64,000 nucleotides of DNA. Source: Faecalibacterium taiwanense. GTDB taxonomy: Bacteria > Bacillota > Clostridia > Oscillospirales > Ruminococcaceae. Of the stretch, positions 1 through 6,709 are shown in pieces. The notes beneath the pieces were generated by a model. The model did no database searches. It saw only the letters and a list, made by a program, of their open reading frames with translations, and was not told the origin of the DNA. The translations under genes were made by a program, and so were the position numbers. The stretch lies in NCBI RefSeq assembly GCF_036632915.2, contig NZ_CP155552.1, forward strand, positions 1 to 64,000, in the 5' to 3' direction. Each line of letters begins with the position of its first letter. Position 1 is the first letter of the stretch.

Positions 1-149
1 ACCAGTTTCAGAATGTCCTTTTCGCTGTGGACATAGGCGAAGGGGTTGTAGTGCATCGACTTTTTGAAGTTGATGGTGTTCAGGATTTTCAGCTTGTAAC
101 CGTTCTTCAGGAGGGCGTTCCCGCACTCGACCACGATACTGCCTTTCGG
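1..149 (-). pseudogene. VirD4/TraG coupling protein, central part (cut off by the window edge)
   Basis: The minus strand reads PKGSIVVECGNALLKNGYKL and continues to MHYNPFAYVHSEKDILKLV, the segment that follows the Walker A region in VirD4/TraG type IV coupling ATPases. It runs off the left edge of the window. The matching N-terminal half lies at 8788-9324 and stops at TDPKGSL. The gene was therefore split by the 8.66-kb element in between. This part has no start codon of its own, so it is probably not translated while the element is inserted. Family assignment is from motif recognition. Confidence 0.85.
142..149. repeat. Left attachment core of the nested element
   Basis: CCTTTCGG, identical to 8798-8805. 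On the virD4 coding strand it is CCGAAAGG, part of the codons for P-K-G. An inverted arm AATAAGGATAG follows at 158-168. Confidence 0.8.
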
Positions 150-186
150 GTTTTGTCAATAAGGATAGAGAAAAAGTAAATTATTT

Positions 187-453
187 TTATGAGGTTACAA
201 CATCGGATTGAATAAGGCGCAGTACCTTGTCGGTAAAGGTTTCCCGGCTGGTCTGGCTGAAATGGAAATAAATATCAAAGGTCGTACCGCCAACGGTCTT
301 TACCATATCGGGTGGCGGTACGTCCGGGGCGGGTGAAGCGTTGCCGCCCGCCATCACGGGCAGGGGGATGGCCTTGCCCTCTCTGCTGGTGCTGTCGCTC
401 CCCTCCGGGGCGGGGATGGTGCTGGTGATCGTCATGCTGGGGTCGTAGGTCAT
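187..453 (-). CDS. TnpW-family transposon-encoded protein
   Basis: This 88-residue protein ends with KTVGGTTFDIYFHFSQTSRE and DKVLRLIQSDV, the signature of the small TnpW proteins that accompany serine-recombinase transposons of gut Clostridia. The N-terminal half is rich in Pro, Ser and Thr and looks disordered. The start chosen is the ATG at 453, preceded by AAAGGAGA; an in-frame ATG 18 bases upstream has a poorer site. It is the last gene before the left end of the nested element. Its biochemical role is unknown; it is assumed to be an accessory protein of the element. Confidence 0.75.
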   Translation of the reverse strand: MTYDPSMTITSTIPAPEGSDSTSREGKAIPLPVMAGGNASPAPDVPPPDMVKTVGGTTFDIYFHFSQTSRETFTDKVLRLIQSDVVTS

Positions 454-591
454 AGGCTCTCCTTTCATCATTCATCAAAGTTAATCCACGTGAGCGCCAT
501 TTTGCCGCCCACGTTGGAGTGGGGGAAGGGGAATGTATTAGTCCCCTTGAGGACTGTCCACAAGCCCCCTGATTGCAAGGCTTTTCAGCCT

Positions 592-954
592 CTAAATGTC
601 CACGCCTGCGGCGTTCCCGTTCGCTGGCAGCTTTCTTCTCCGGCGCACATTGGCGGCGCACTCGTCACAGTATTTGCCCCGATTGGAGCGCGGCACGAAC
701 ATCGCCCCGCACTCGGCACAGGGCCGCGCCTGTCCTCGGTGGAGCAAGGCGGCACACAACCCCTTGTCTGTTGGCAGGACGGCGGCGCGGAACCATTTAC
801 AGACCAGGGAATAGGTGATACTCTGGACGCAGACACAAGGCTCCCAGCCGTCATCAAGAGCAAGACAGTTGCCGCCGTCATAATTGCAGCAGTCATGCAC
901 CAGCCGCCGGACGGCTCGGTACTGCTGGTAGGTCAGTCGGGGAATGCCGTTCAC
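592..954 (-). CDS. Cysteine-rich VLP-domain protein
   Basis: This 120-residue protein has many cysteine pairs: DCCNYDGGNC, CVC, and a C-terminal zinc-finger-like CAECG...YCDEC. It matches the cysteine-rich VLP family found beside MobA/MobL relaxases in clostridial mobile elements. It starts at a GTG (954) that overlaps the relaxase stop, so the two are translationally coupled. After residue 104 the minus-strand +1 frame continues with a Lys/Arg/Glu-rich stretch (KKAASERERRRRG). That resembles a more usual basic tail, so a frameshift near 655 is possible. Function is unknown; nucleic-acid binding is a guess from the zinc-finger pattern. Confidence 0.7.
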   Translation of the reverse strand: MNGIPRLTYQQYRAVRRLVHDCCNYDGGNCLALDDGWEPCVCVQSITYSLVCKWFRAAVLPTDKGLCAALLHRGQARPCAECGAMFVPRSNRGKYCDECAANVRRRRKLPANGNAAGVDI

Positions 955-2417
955 CGCTCCACCTCCCGGCGTTTCTGCTGGGTCTGCTCCTGCTGGTGTA
1001 TGGCAGCATCGGCGTTCCGCTTCACCTGTTGAAGCCGCCGCAAATCGTCTTGGATAGGCTTGTACTGCTCATACTCGGCTGTGTACTCCTGGTGAAGCCT
1101 CGCCTGTTCCTGTTCCCACGCATGAACGGGGATTTTACCAGCAGGGGAACGGTGCTTGTCCAGCTTCCGGCGGGCCATGTGGAACGTCCTCAACTCGTTC
1201 TCATGCTCCCTCTCGAATTTTTCCCGCTTGCCCTTCCACTTGATACCCTGCAACTCGTCATAGACGGGCTTGGTGTCTCGGTAGAGGTCAACAAGGCGAA
1301 GCAGTTCCTTCAATTCGTTCAGACGGTCACGCTTCGCTTTCATGGATGTGTTGATGGCCTCCGTTCGTTCACTCTGGGCGGCGATATGGGTCTCTAAATC
1401 TTCCAGCGTAGCGATGCCCCTCTCGGTCAGAAAATTGATGGCCTCGGCAAAACCTTTAAGATTTCCAATCCTGGCGTTGCGGCTCCATGCTCCGGCGTTC
1501 CGGCCCTCATAGTAGTCGGTCAGCAGGGCGGCAAGGGTCGGGGCCTGGGGCTTGCTCAATTCTTCTTTTATGGCCTTAATCCAATCCGTCAGGCCGGCGA
1601 TTTTCTTCCGAATATCCCGCAGAATGTTGTTGGCCTTTTTTATCCAGCGGTTCAGATCGCCCTTGTCGGTGGGGATGCCCTTGGCCTCCATCTGGCGGAC
1701 GGCCACGCCCTCATGGACGGTGGGCAGCAGGTCAAGGCCCTGACGCTCATAGGAGCGGTGGTCGATGCGGCAGGTCAGCCCCTTTTCCTCAAACTTGGCG
1801 TTCACCATAGCGGCCCACGCCTCCCGCCAATGTTCCAGTGTTTCCGGGCTTCCCCAGTCGGTAGTGGGAACAGCGTCAAAGAGGGGCTTGCCGTCCTCTC
1901 CCATAATGCGGTTCCCGTCCTCGTCCAGACGGTAGCGGCGGCGCTGCTTGCACCCCCATTTGCCGTCTGGCTCAATGGGCCGGATGGGGCAGAGAACATG
2001 AAAGTGCGGGTTAGGAATACCGCCGTCCTCCTTGTCCGGCTGGTGGATGGCAAAGTCGGCAATCATGCCCCGGCCCACAAGCTGCTCCGAAACAAATTGC
2101 CTTGCAAGAGCGATGTTTTCCTCCAATGAAAACTCGTTCTGCAAGGCAATGTCAAAGCTATATGCAAGCTGGGCTTTCTTGCCGCGCTCGGCCTTCTCCA
2201 CGGCGTTCCAGAGGGTGGCGCGGTCTTGGTACTGGTTGGGGGCCTGGGGCGGCAGGAGAATGTCTGTGCAGACCACGCCGCCCTTGTGGGTGTAGTCGCT
2301 GACCTCGCCATAGTATTCGCTATACAATTTCTCCCCGGCTCGGTAGGCGGCGGACGTGACAACAGACTGTCCCGCGCTCCGTTTGACCTGGGTAACGTGG
2401 AGATGGAACAGGGCCAA
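951..2417 (-). CDS. MobA/MobL-family conjugative relaxase
   Basis: This 488-residue relaxase nicks the element at its oriT to start single-strand transfer. The N-terminal relaxase domain shows ALFHLHVTQVKRSAGQS, the probable nucleophile Tyr25 in SAAYRAG, and the metal-binding HFH triad (138-140, PNPHFHVLCPIRP). The C-terminal half is helical and charged, with long coiled-coil-like stretches, as is usual for MobQ-type proteins. Translation starts at TTG (2417), directly after the TAA of the DUF3847 gene, so it relies on coupling. Family members begin at this same position. The IncQ-like nic sequence at 2985-2995 lies about 570 bases upstream and is its likely substrate. Confidence 0.9.
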   Translation of the reverse strand: MALFHLHVTQVKRSAGQSVVTSAAYRAGEKLYSEYYGEVSDYTHKGGVVCTDILLPPQAPNQYQDRATLWNAVEKAERGKKAQLAYSFDIALQNEFSLEENIALARQFVSEQLVGRGMIADFAIHQPDKEDGGIPNPHFHVLCPIRPIEPDGKWGCKQRRRYRLDEDGNRIMGEDGKPLFDAVPTTDWGSPETLEHWREAWAAMVNAKFEEKGLTCRIDHRSYERQGLDLLPTVHEGVAVRQMEAKGIPTDKGDLNRWIKKANNILRDIRKKIAGLTDWIKAIKEELSKPQAPTLAALLTDYYEGRNAGAWSRNARIGNLKGFAEAINFLTERGIATLEDLETHIAAQSERTEAINTSMKAKRDRLNELKELLRLVDLYRDTKPVYDELQGIKWKGKREKFEREHENELRTFHMARRKLDKHRSPAGKIPVHAWEQEQARLHQEYTAEYEQYKPIQDDLRRLQQVKRNADAAIHQQEQTQQKRREVER

Positions 2418-2711
2418 TTATCCGCTTTCCTGCTGGTCAGTGGCTTGGCTCACCAGGGCGGCAACTTCCGGCAGGGAAAAGACCTTTTCCATCAAAAGAA
2501 AAAAGGCCCTTTCGCTCATGCCGCGCACCTCCGGGGCGATACTCTCCACCGCTCCGCCACGGGTGATAAGTCGGTGGTTTCGCTTCTTCCTTTCGCCTTG
2601 GGTGTAGTAGCGGATGCGGTTCTCATACCGCTGGCCTCTGTGCTGGTACTGCTCCAACTTAGCGGTGGCCTCAGCATACTCTTTCTCTAATTCTTCGCGT
2701 GACTTGTCCAT
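2418..2711 (-). CDS. DUF3847-family protein
   Basis: This 97-residue, highly charged protein begins MDKSREELEKEYAEATAKLE and contains GGAVESIAPEVRGMSERAF. It fits the DUF3847 family that precedes MobA/MobL relaxases. The N-terminal 45 residues form a predicted coiled coil. It may act as a relaxosome accessory protein, because it sits between the oriT and the relaxase, but no function is established. The ATG at 2711 follows AAGGAGG. An upstream extension through the oriT region has no ribosome site and was not used. The stop codon abuts the relaxase start. Confidence 0.75.
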   Translation of the reverse strand: MDKSREELEKEYAEATAKLEQYQHRGQRYENRIRYYTQGERKKRNHRLITRGGAVESIAPEVRGMSERAFFLLMEKVFSLPEVAALVSQATDQQESG

Positions 2712-2911
2712 CGTGTTTGACCTCCTTCTTGGCAAAACAAAAGACCGTCTACCTGCTGTGTCGGGTAAACGGTCAAGGGTAACGGTATTCGGTTTTAGCC
2801 TCGCTGGAAAGGTGCAGACGCAGAGCGGATGTACCTTTCCAGCGAGGGCGCAGGGATAGCCGCAAAGCGGCGCAAGGGGCGCAGCCCCTTGTACGGAGCG
2901 GAGCGACGCAA

Positions 2912-2941
2912 ACGGCCCGGACTTTCGGAAGTCCGGGCCGT
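2912..2941. other. Perfect 13-bp hairpin in the transfer-origin region
   Basis: Arms ACGGCCCGGACTT and AAGTCCGGGCCGT with a 4-base loop. On the minus strand the hairpin is followed by TTTGCG, so it may also stop transcription coming from the tet gene. It lies 19 bp from the oriT inverted repeat. Confidence 0.6.
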
Positions 2942-2959
2942 AGCCTCGCAGAGCGCACG

Positions 2960-2995
2960 ATACATGGTCGCAGACCATGTATAGAAGTGCGCCCT
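2960..2995 (+). other. Probable origin of transfer (oriT) with IncQ-like nic site
   Basis: A perfect 10-bp inverted repeat (ATACATGGTC, spacer gca, GACCATGTAT; 2960-2982) is followed two bases later by AAGTGCGCCCT (2985-2995). From memory, the nic region of the IncQ/R1162 oriT is an inverted repeat followed by TAAGTGCGCCCT. MobA/MobL relaxases belong to the same MobQ group, so sequence and relaxase type agree. The site sits between tet and the DUF3847-relaxase pair. Confidence 0.72.
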
Positions 2996-3011
2996 TTGTT
3001 CCAAAGGGATT

Positions 3012-4949
3012 TTATAAGTCCATCATTGATGGGAGAATTTTGTTGAACATATGGCGCACCTTATCAATCCGGGTGTTTGGGCGGCGTGGCTGAAAAACTG
3101 GTTCGCCGCTGGCGATTTGATACCCCTTCAATTCTGTTAAACAAACGCTTCTCCCGTTTGTATAAAAGGTGAGGTCATTGCGGTACTCTTGCACACAGCG
3201 GGCAGGGATTTCGCCAGTAAAAATCACCTCGCTGTTTTTAACCTGGGTCGTTTCAATACTCGCGCAATATTTTGGTGCGTCATGATAAGCTCTGGAGAGA
3301 TATTCCTGCGGCGCATAGAGTGTAAAAGAAAGATATGGTTCCAATAGCTGCGTCCCCGCCTTTTTCAACACCTGCTCCAATACAATAGGTGCCAATGACC
3401 GAAAGTCTGCGGGAGTGCTGACCGGACTATAATAAAGCCCATACTCAAAACAGATTTTACAGTCCGTTACCTTCCATCCATACACGCCTTGTTCCAGACC
3501 GTAGCGGATACCATCCAATACAGCGTTTTGAAAACTCTGATTCAAGTATCCAACGGAAACTTTGCTCTCATACTGCACTCCGGTGCCAAGGGGGAGAGGG
3601 GTGACGGACAGCCCGATGGACGCCCAGAATGGATTGGGCGGCACTTCGATATGAATGGTGTGACTTACCGCTTTCAATGGCCTCTCCATATAGATGACGG
3701 TAGGTTCTTTTGCAGTTGTGTTGAGCTGATATTTTTCCACCAGAAGATCAGAGATAATTTCCAATTGTACCCGGCCCAAAAAGGAGAGAATGATCTCATG
3801 GGTCACAGCGTCTACTTCATAGCGCAGAAGCGGGTCGGTATCCGCAATTTCTGTCAAGGCGTTTAACAAGCGTTCCCTCTGTTCTGGTTTCTCTGGTGCA
3901 ATTGTTGTCCGCAGCAAAGGGAGAGGATTGTCGCTCCACGTTTCACGGGGCAGCAGCAGTTTGTTTCCCAGCACATCATTCAGCCGCAAACTGTCGCAGG
4001 GTACAATGACGATCTCGCCCGCATGGGCAATCTCTGTTCGGACAATCTCACCCTTTGAGGGGATACGCATTTCCGTAATTTTCAGTTTTTCTTTCCCTGC
4101 CAAGGCTACGGAATCCCGCAAATGAAGCGTACCGCTATACAACCGCAGATAGGCAAGGCGTTGGCTCTGGTTTGCGTACTCAACTTTGAACACAGTTCCG
4201 CACAATTCAGAGCTGTTCTGCCCGGTGGGTGATTGGAATGTATCTGTGACCGCTTCAATGAGTTGTCGGATTCCCAAGTTTACCTTGGCACTGCCATGAT
4301 AGACCGGAAACAGAGAGACGCTTTGGATTCTCCTGTTTTCCTCCCGCAGAAGTTCTTCTTTGTCCATTGGTTCTCCGGCAATATATTTCTCCAACAATTC
4401 ATCACAGTCCGCAATCACGGTATCCCAATTCTCCAGCCCCATGTTTTCCATGATGGATATATCCGGGGAAAGCTGCACGTTCTGCTTAATAATCATATTT
4501 GCGGAGAGCTTATCTCGGATAGACTGATACACACCTGGCAGGTCAATCCCGTCCTGGTCGATTTTGTTAATAAAGATAACAGTTGGGATTTTCATTACTT
4601 GCAGAGCATGAAACAGAATACGGGTCTGCGCCTGAACGCCGTCTTTTGCAGAAACAACCAAAATCGCTCCGTCAAGAATGGCAAGGGAGCGATAGACCTC
4701 CGCTAAGAAATCCATATGCCCAGGAGTATCCACAATGTTGACCTTACAATCGTGCCACTGAAAGGAAGTGACCGCCGTTTGAATGGTGATTCCACGCTGC
4801 CGCTCTAAAAACATGGTGTCCGTTCTCGTTGTTCCCTGATCCACACTGCCGGGCGCCTCGATTGCTCCGCTGGTATATAACAGGCTCTCCGTCAAGGTCG
4901 TCTTACCTGCGTCTACATGAGCAAGAATGCCAATATTGATGATTTTCAT
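3012..4949 (-). CDS. Tetracycline resistance ribosomal protection protein, Tet(W)/Tet(O) type
   Basis: This 645-residue EF-G-like GTPase removes tetracycline from the 30S ribosome. The G1 loop AHVDAGKT is at residues 10-17, DTPGHMDF starts at 74, and NKID is at 128-131. The domain IV/V region ends [22 protein letters not shown] and [19 protein letters not shown]. Compared from memory with Tet(W), the C-terminal third is very similar, but the first 250 residues differ at roughly one in four positions. Other segments look closer to Tet(O) (for example [15 protein letters not shown]). It could be a divergent class or a mosaic. The start at 4949 matches the family N-terminus [17 protein letters not shown] and follows GGAGG. 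The gene sits convergent to oriT and divergent from the PD-(D/E)XK gene. Confidence 0.95.
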   Translation of the reverse strand: MKIINIGILAHVDAGKTTLTESLLYTSGAIEAPGSVDQGTTRTDTMFLERQRGITIQTAVTSFQWHDCKVNIVDTPGHMDFLAEVYRSLAILDGAILVVSAKDGVQAQTRILFHALQVMKIPTVIFINKIDQDGIDLPGVYQSIRDKLSANMIIKQNVQLSPDISIMENMGLENWDTVIADCDELLEKYIAGEPMDKEELLREENRRIQSVSLFPVYHGSAKVNLGIRQLIEAVTDTFQSPTGQNSSELCGTVFKVEYANQSQRLAYLRLYSGTLHLRDSVALAGKEKLKITEMRIPSKGEIVRTEIAHAGEIVIVPCDSLRLNDVLGNKLLLPRETWSDNPLPLLRTTIAPEKPEQRERLLNALTEIADTDPLLRYEVDAVTHEIILSFLGRVQLEIISDLLVEKYQLNTTAKEPTVIYMERPLKAVSHTIHIEVPPNPFWASIGLSVTPLPLGTGVQYESKVSVGYLNQSFQNAVLDGIRYGLEQGVYGWKVTDCKICFEYGLYYSPVSTPADFRSLAPIVLEQVLKKAGTQLLEPYLSFTLYAPQEYLSRAYHDAPKYCASIETTQVKNSEVIFTGEIPARCVQEYRNDLTFYTNGRSVCLTELKGYQIASGEPVFQPRRPNTRIDKVRHMFNKILPSMMDL

Positions 4950-4983
4950 ATGATTGTCCTCCATACAAGGCCCAGAAGGGCGC

Positions 4984-5019
4984 AAAAATCCCCAGCGACA
5001 AATACTTTTACCGCTGGGG
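4984..5019 (-). terminator. Attenuator hairpin in the tet leader
   Basis: On the minus strand CCCCAGCGG (5019-5011), a 13-base loop and CGCTGGGG (4997-4990) are followed by ATTTTT. The hairpin lies 41 bases upstream of the tet start, within a leader reading frame that begins [18 protein letters not shown]. tet(M)-type genes are known to be controlled by transcription attenuation through such a leader peptide and hairpin. The arrangement here supports the same mechanism. Confidence 0.75.
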
Positions 5020-5048
5020 ATGATAGGTAGGACACACATGAAAACTGC

Positions 5049-5182
5049 GGCCAAGGCTGGCCGTTGTCTATCACGATATGAAATGAAAAGGCAAAAGTAT
5101 TCTTAAATTGGGTACAAAAACCAAGCCCTCTCCTTGAGGACGTTTGTCTTTGTTCCCATTATCAAATTTTATTTAAGAATAC
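5049..5182 (-). promoter_or_regulatory. Structured tet leader: long-range inverted repeat and small hairpin
   Basis: GTATTCTTAAAT on the minus strand at 5182-5171 pairs perfectly with ATTTAAGAATAC at 5108-5097, enclosing about 60 bases. Nearer the gene, the perfect hairpin GGCCA/TGGCC lies around 5049-5062. With the terminator hairpin at 4990-5019, these can form alternative structures as ribosomes translate the leader peptide. Functional details are inferred from tet(M)-type leaders. Confidence 0.6.
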
Positions 5183-5224
5183 CTTGCCGCATATTGATAA
5201 ACTCCTTTACTTGGATTTTTTTAT

Positions 5225-5253
5225 AGTATAGCATATCAAATTCCCAAAAGCAA
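5225..5253 (-). promoter_or_regulatory. Promoter of the tet gene
   Basis: On the minus strand TTGCTT (5253-5248), a 17-base spacer and TATACT (5230-5225), with an extended -10 TATGC just before it. It lies about 275 bases upstream of the tet start, leaving room for the leader. Confidence 0.7.
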
Positions 5254-5338
5254 CCCTGTTAAGATAAATTTTTTCTGTCACTGCACCTCCATATCTCTCT
5301 CGTGTATACGCCATACGCAACTCTTTTCAAAAAAGAAG

Positions 5339-5367
5339 TGGACGCGCTGGCAAAGCTGTGGTAGAAT
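5339..5367 (+). promoter_or_regulatory. Promoter of the PD-(D/E)XK protein gene
   Basis: TGGACG (5339-5344), a 17-base spacer and TAGAAT (5362-5367). Transcription would begin near 5374, so the ATG at 5366 could not be used. This supports the start at 5387. Confidence 0.55.
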
Positions 5368-5386
5368 GAAACGAAAGAAGGTGAGG

Positions 5387-6331
5387 ATGGTGGAGCTCAA
5401 AACGACAATCGCCCAGGGACTGCACGTCACAGATGACAGCGCGGGTTATGATGCCGCCTGTAAGCGTGTCCTGTCTGAAAAGGCAATCCTGGCGCGGATT
5501 ATGAAGTCCTGCCTGGAAGAATACAAGGATTGCGATGTCAATGATATTGCCGAGAAGTACATTGAGGGCCAACCCCAGGTGTCCGCCGTCCCGGTGCTGC
5601 CGGACGAGGGTGGCACAGTCATCAGCGGCATGGACACCGAGGACAAATCGGTGCGCGAGGGGACAGTCACCTATGACATTCGCTTCCGCGCCATCGTTCC
5701 CGACTCCGAGGAACAAATTGCCCTCATCATCAACGTGGAGGCCCAGAACGATTTTTACCCCGGCTATCCGCTGATAAAGCGTGGCATATACTACTGTTGC
5801 CGCATGATTTCTTCCCAGTACGGCAGGGAGTTCACTGGCTCCCATTATGAGAAAATCAAGAAGGTCTACTCCATCTGGATTTGCATGAAACCGCCGCAGT
5901 ATCGAGAGAACACCATTACCCGGTATCGGCTGGTGGAAGAATATCTGGTCGGCGAGGGCAAAGAACCCATCAGGAATTATGATTTGCTGTCCATCATCAT
6001 GCTGTGCCTTGGCGGGCCGGATGGGTCAAATTATGACGGCGTATTGCGGATGCTGGATGTGCTTCTCTCCAACGAAACCAGCGAGGCGGAAAAGCGGAAA
6101 ATTTTGCAGGACGATTACGACATTCAAATGACGCAGACAATGGAAAGGGAGGTGTCGGTCATGTGTAATTTGAGCAAGGGCGTTGAGGAAAAAGGCGTTG
6201 CTAAAGGTATCTTGTCCTCTATCAAAAACCTCATGGAAACGATGGGGCTGACCATTGAACAGGCTATGGCGGCGCTGAAAGTCCCGGAGGGCGAACGTCA
6301 GAAATATATGGATTTGCTGGAACGGCAGTAA
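5387..6331 (+). CDS. PD-(D/E)XK nuclease-like (Rpn/transposase-associated) protein
   Basis: This 314-residue protein begins MVELKTTIAQGLHVTDDSAG. Its core, YDIRFRAIVPDSEEQ then IINVEAQNDFYPGYPLIKRG, has the Asp and the E-x-Q of a PD-(D/E)XK nuclease fold. The family is often annotated as a PD-(D/E)XK nuclease-family transposase and is related to Rpn recombination-promoting nucleases. The C-terminal part contains EEKGVAKGILSSIKNLMETM and looks helical. It is the only gene on the plus strand of the nested element and has its own promoter and terminator. It may be a passenger gene. Nuclease activity is inferred from the motif. Confidence 0.75.
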   Translation: MVELKTTIAQGLHVTDDSAGYDAACKRVLSEKAILARIMKSCLEEYKDCDVNDIAEKYIEGQPQVSAVPVLPDEGGTVISGMDTEDKSVREGTVTYDIRFRAIVPDSEEQIALIINVEAQNDFYPGYPLIKRGIYYCCRMISSQYGREFTGSHYEKIKKVYSIWICMKPPQYRENTITRYRLVEEYLVGEGKEPIRNYDLLSIIMLCLGGPDGSNYDGVLRMLDVLLSNETSEAEKRKILQDDYDIQMTQTMEREVSVMCNLSKGVEEKGVAKGILSSIKNLMETMGLTIEQAMAALKVPEGERQKYMDLLERQ

Positions 6332-6336
6332 TGACA

Positions 6337-6371
6337 AAAACGCCACGGACTATCGTTGTCCCTGGCGTTTT
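6337..6371. terminator. Bidirectional terminator
   Basis: AAAACGCCA (6337-6345) pairs with TGGCGTTTT (6363-6371), extended by GGA/TCC. It separates the convergent PD-(D/E)XK gene and the small gene ending at 6383. Confidence 0.75.
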
Positions 6372-6382
6372 CTGTATCTACG

Positions 6383-6709
6383 TTAGCTGACTTGAGCAGC
6401 TTCGGCTTCTGCCTGTTTCTTCCTGTGGTAGTTCTCCCGCCTCGCGGCAAGCATACGTTCATACCGGGCCTGGGCTTCGGGATCTCCGGCGGCAGCGTCC
6501 GCATACATTTTCTGACGGGACTTCTTTACCGCTTCTGACTGTTGCGCTCTCTGCTGCGCCAACTCTGCCGCCGCTACCGGGTCGGTTTCGGCGCGGGCTT
6601 TCAAATCCTGCAAAGCCGCCTTTTTCCGATTGCGATGGGCTTCCAGCCGTTCCGCTTCTTCTAGGGTGAGAGGCAAACCTGCCTCGGCACATCTGGCAAG
6701 TTCTTTCAA
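6383..6709 (-). CDS. Small charged protein resembling the recombinase C-terminal tail
   Basis: This 108-residue protein begins MKELARCAEAGLPLTLEEAE and continues RLEAHRNRKKAALQDLKARA. The serine recombinase just upstream ends with the related pattern KELAKLDGADLTPEEAERLAAHRQKK. The two segments look like copies of one module. It starts at a TTG that overlaps the recombinase stop (TTGA), so it is translationally coupled. It is Ala/Arg/Glu/Lys-rich and probably helical. It might bind the recombinase or DNA, possibly as a directionality factor. No family name can be assigned with confidence. Confidence 0.55.
   Translation of the reverse strand: MKELARCAEAGLPLTLEEAERLEAHRNRKKAALQDLKARAETDPVAAAELAQQRAQQSEAVKKSRQKMYADAAAGDPEAQARYERMLAARRENYHRKKQAEAEAAQVS

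Noticed and set aside
4950..5054. In-frame N-terminal extension of the tet gene (35 residues beginning near 5054)
   Set aside because: It covers the attenuator hairpin and leader peptide; family proteins begin at [17 protein letters not shown], which has its own GGAGG site.
5366..5386. Upstream ATG for the PD-(D/E)XK gene
   Set aside because: It lies inside the predicted -10 region; the start at 5387 fits the promoter and the family N-terminus.
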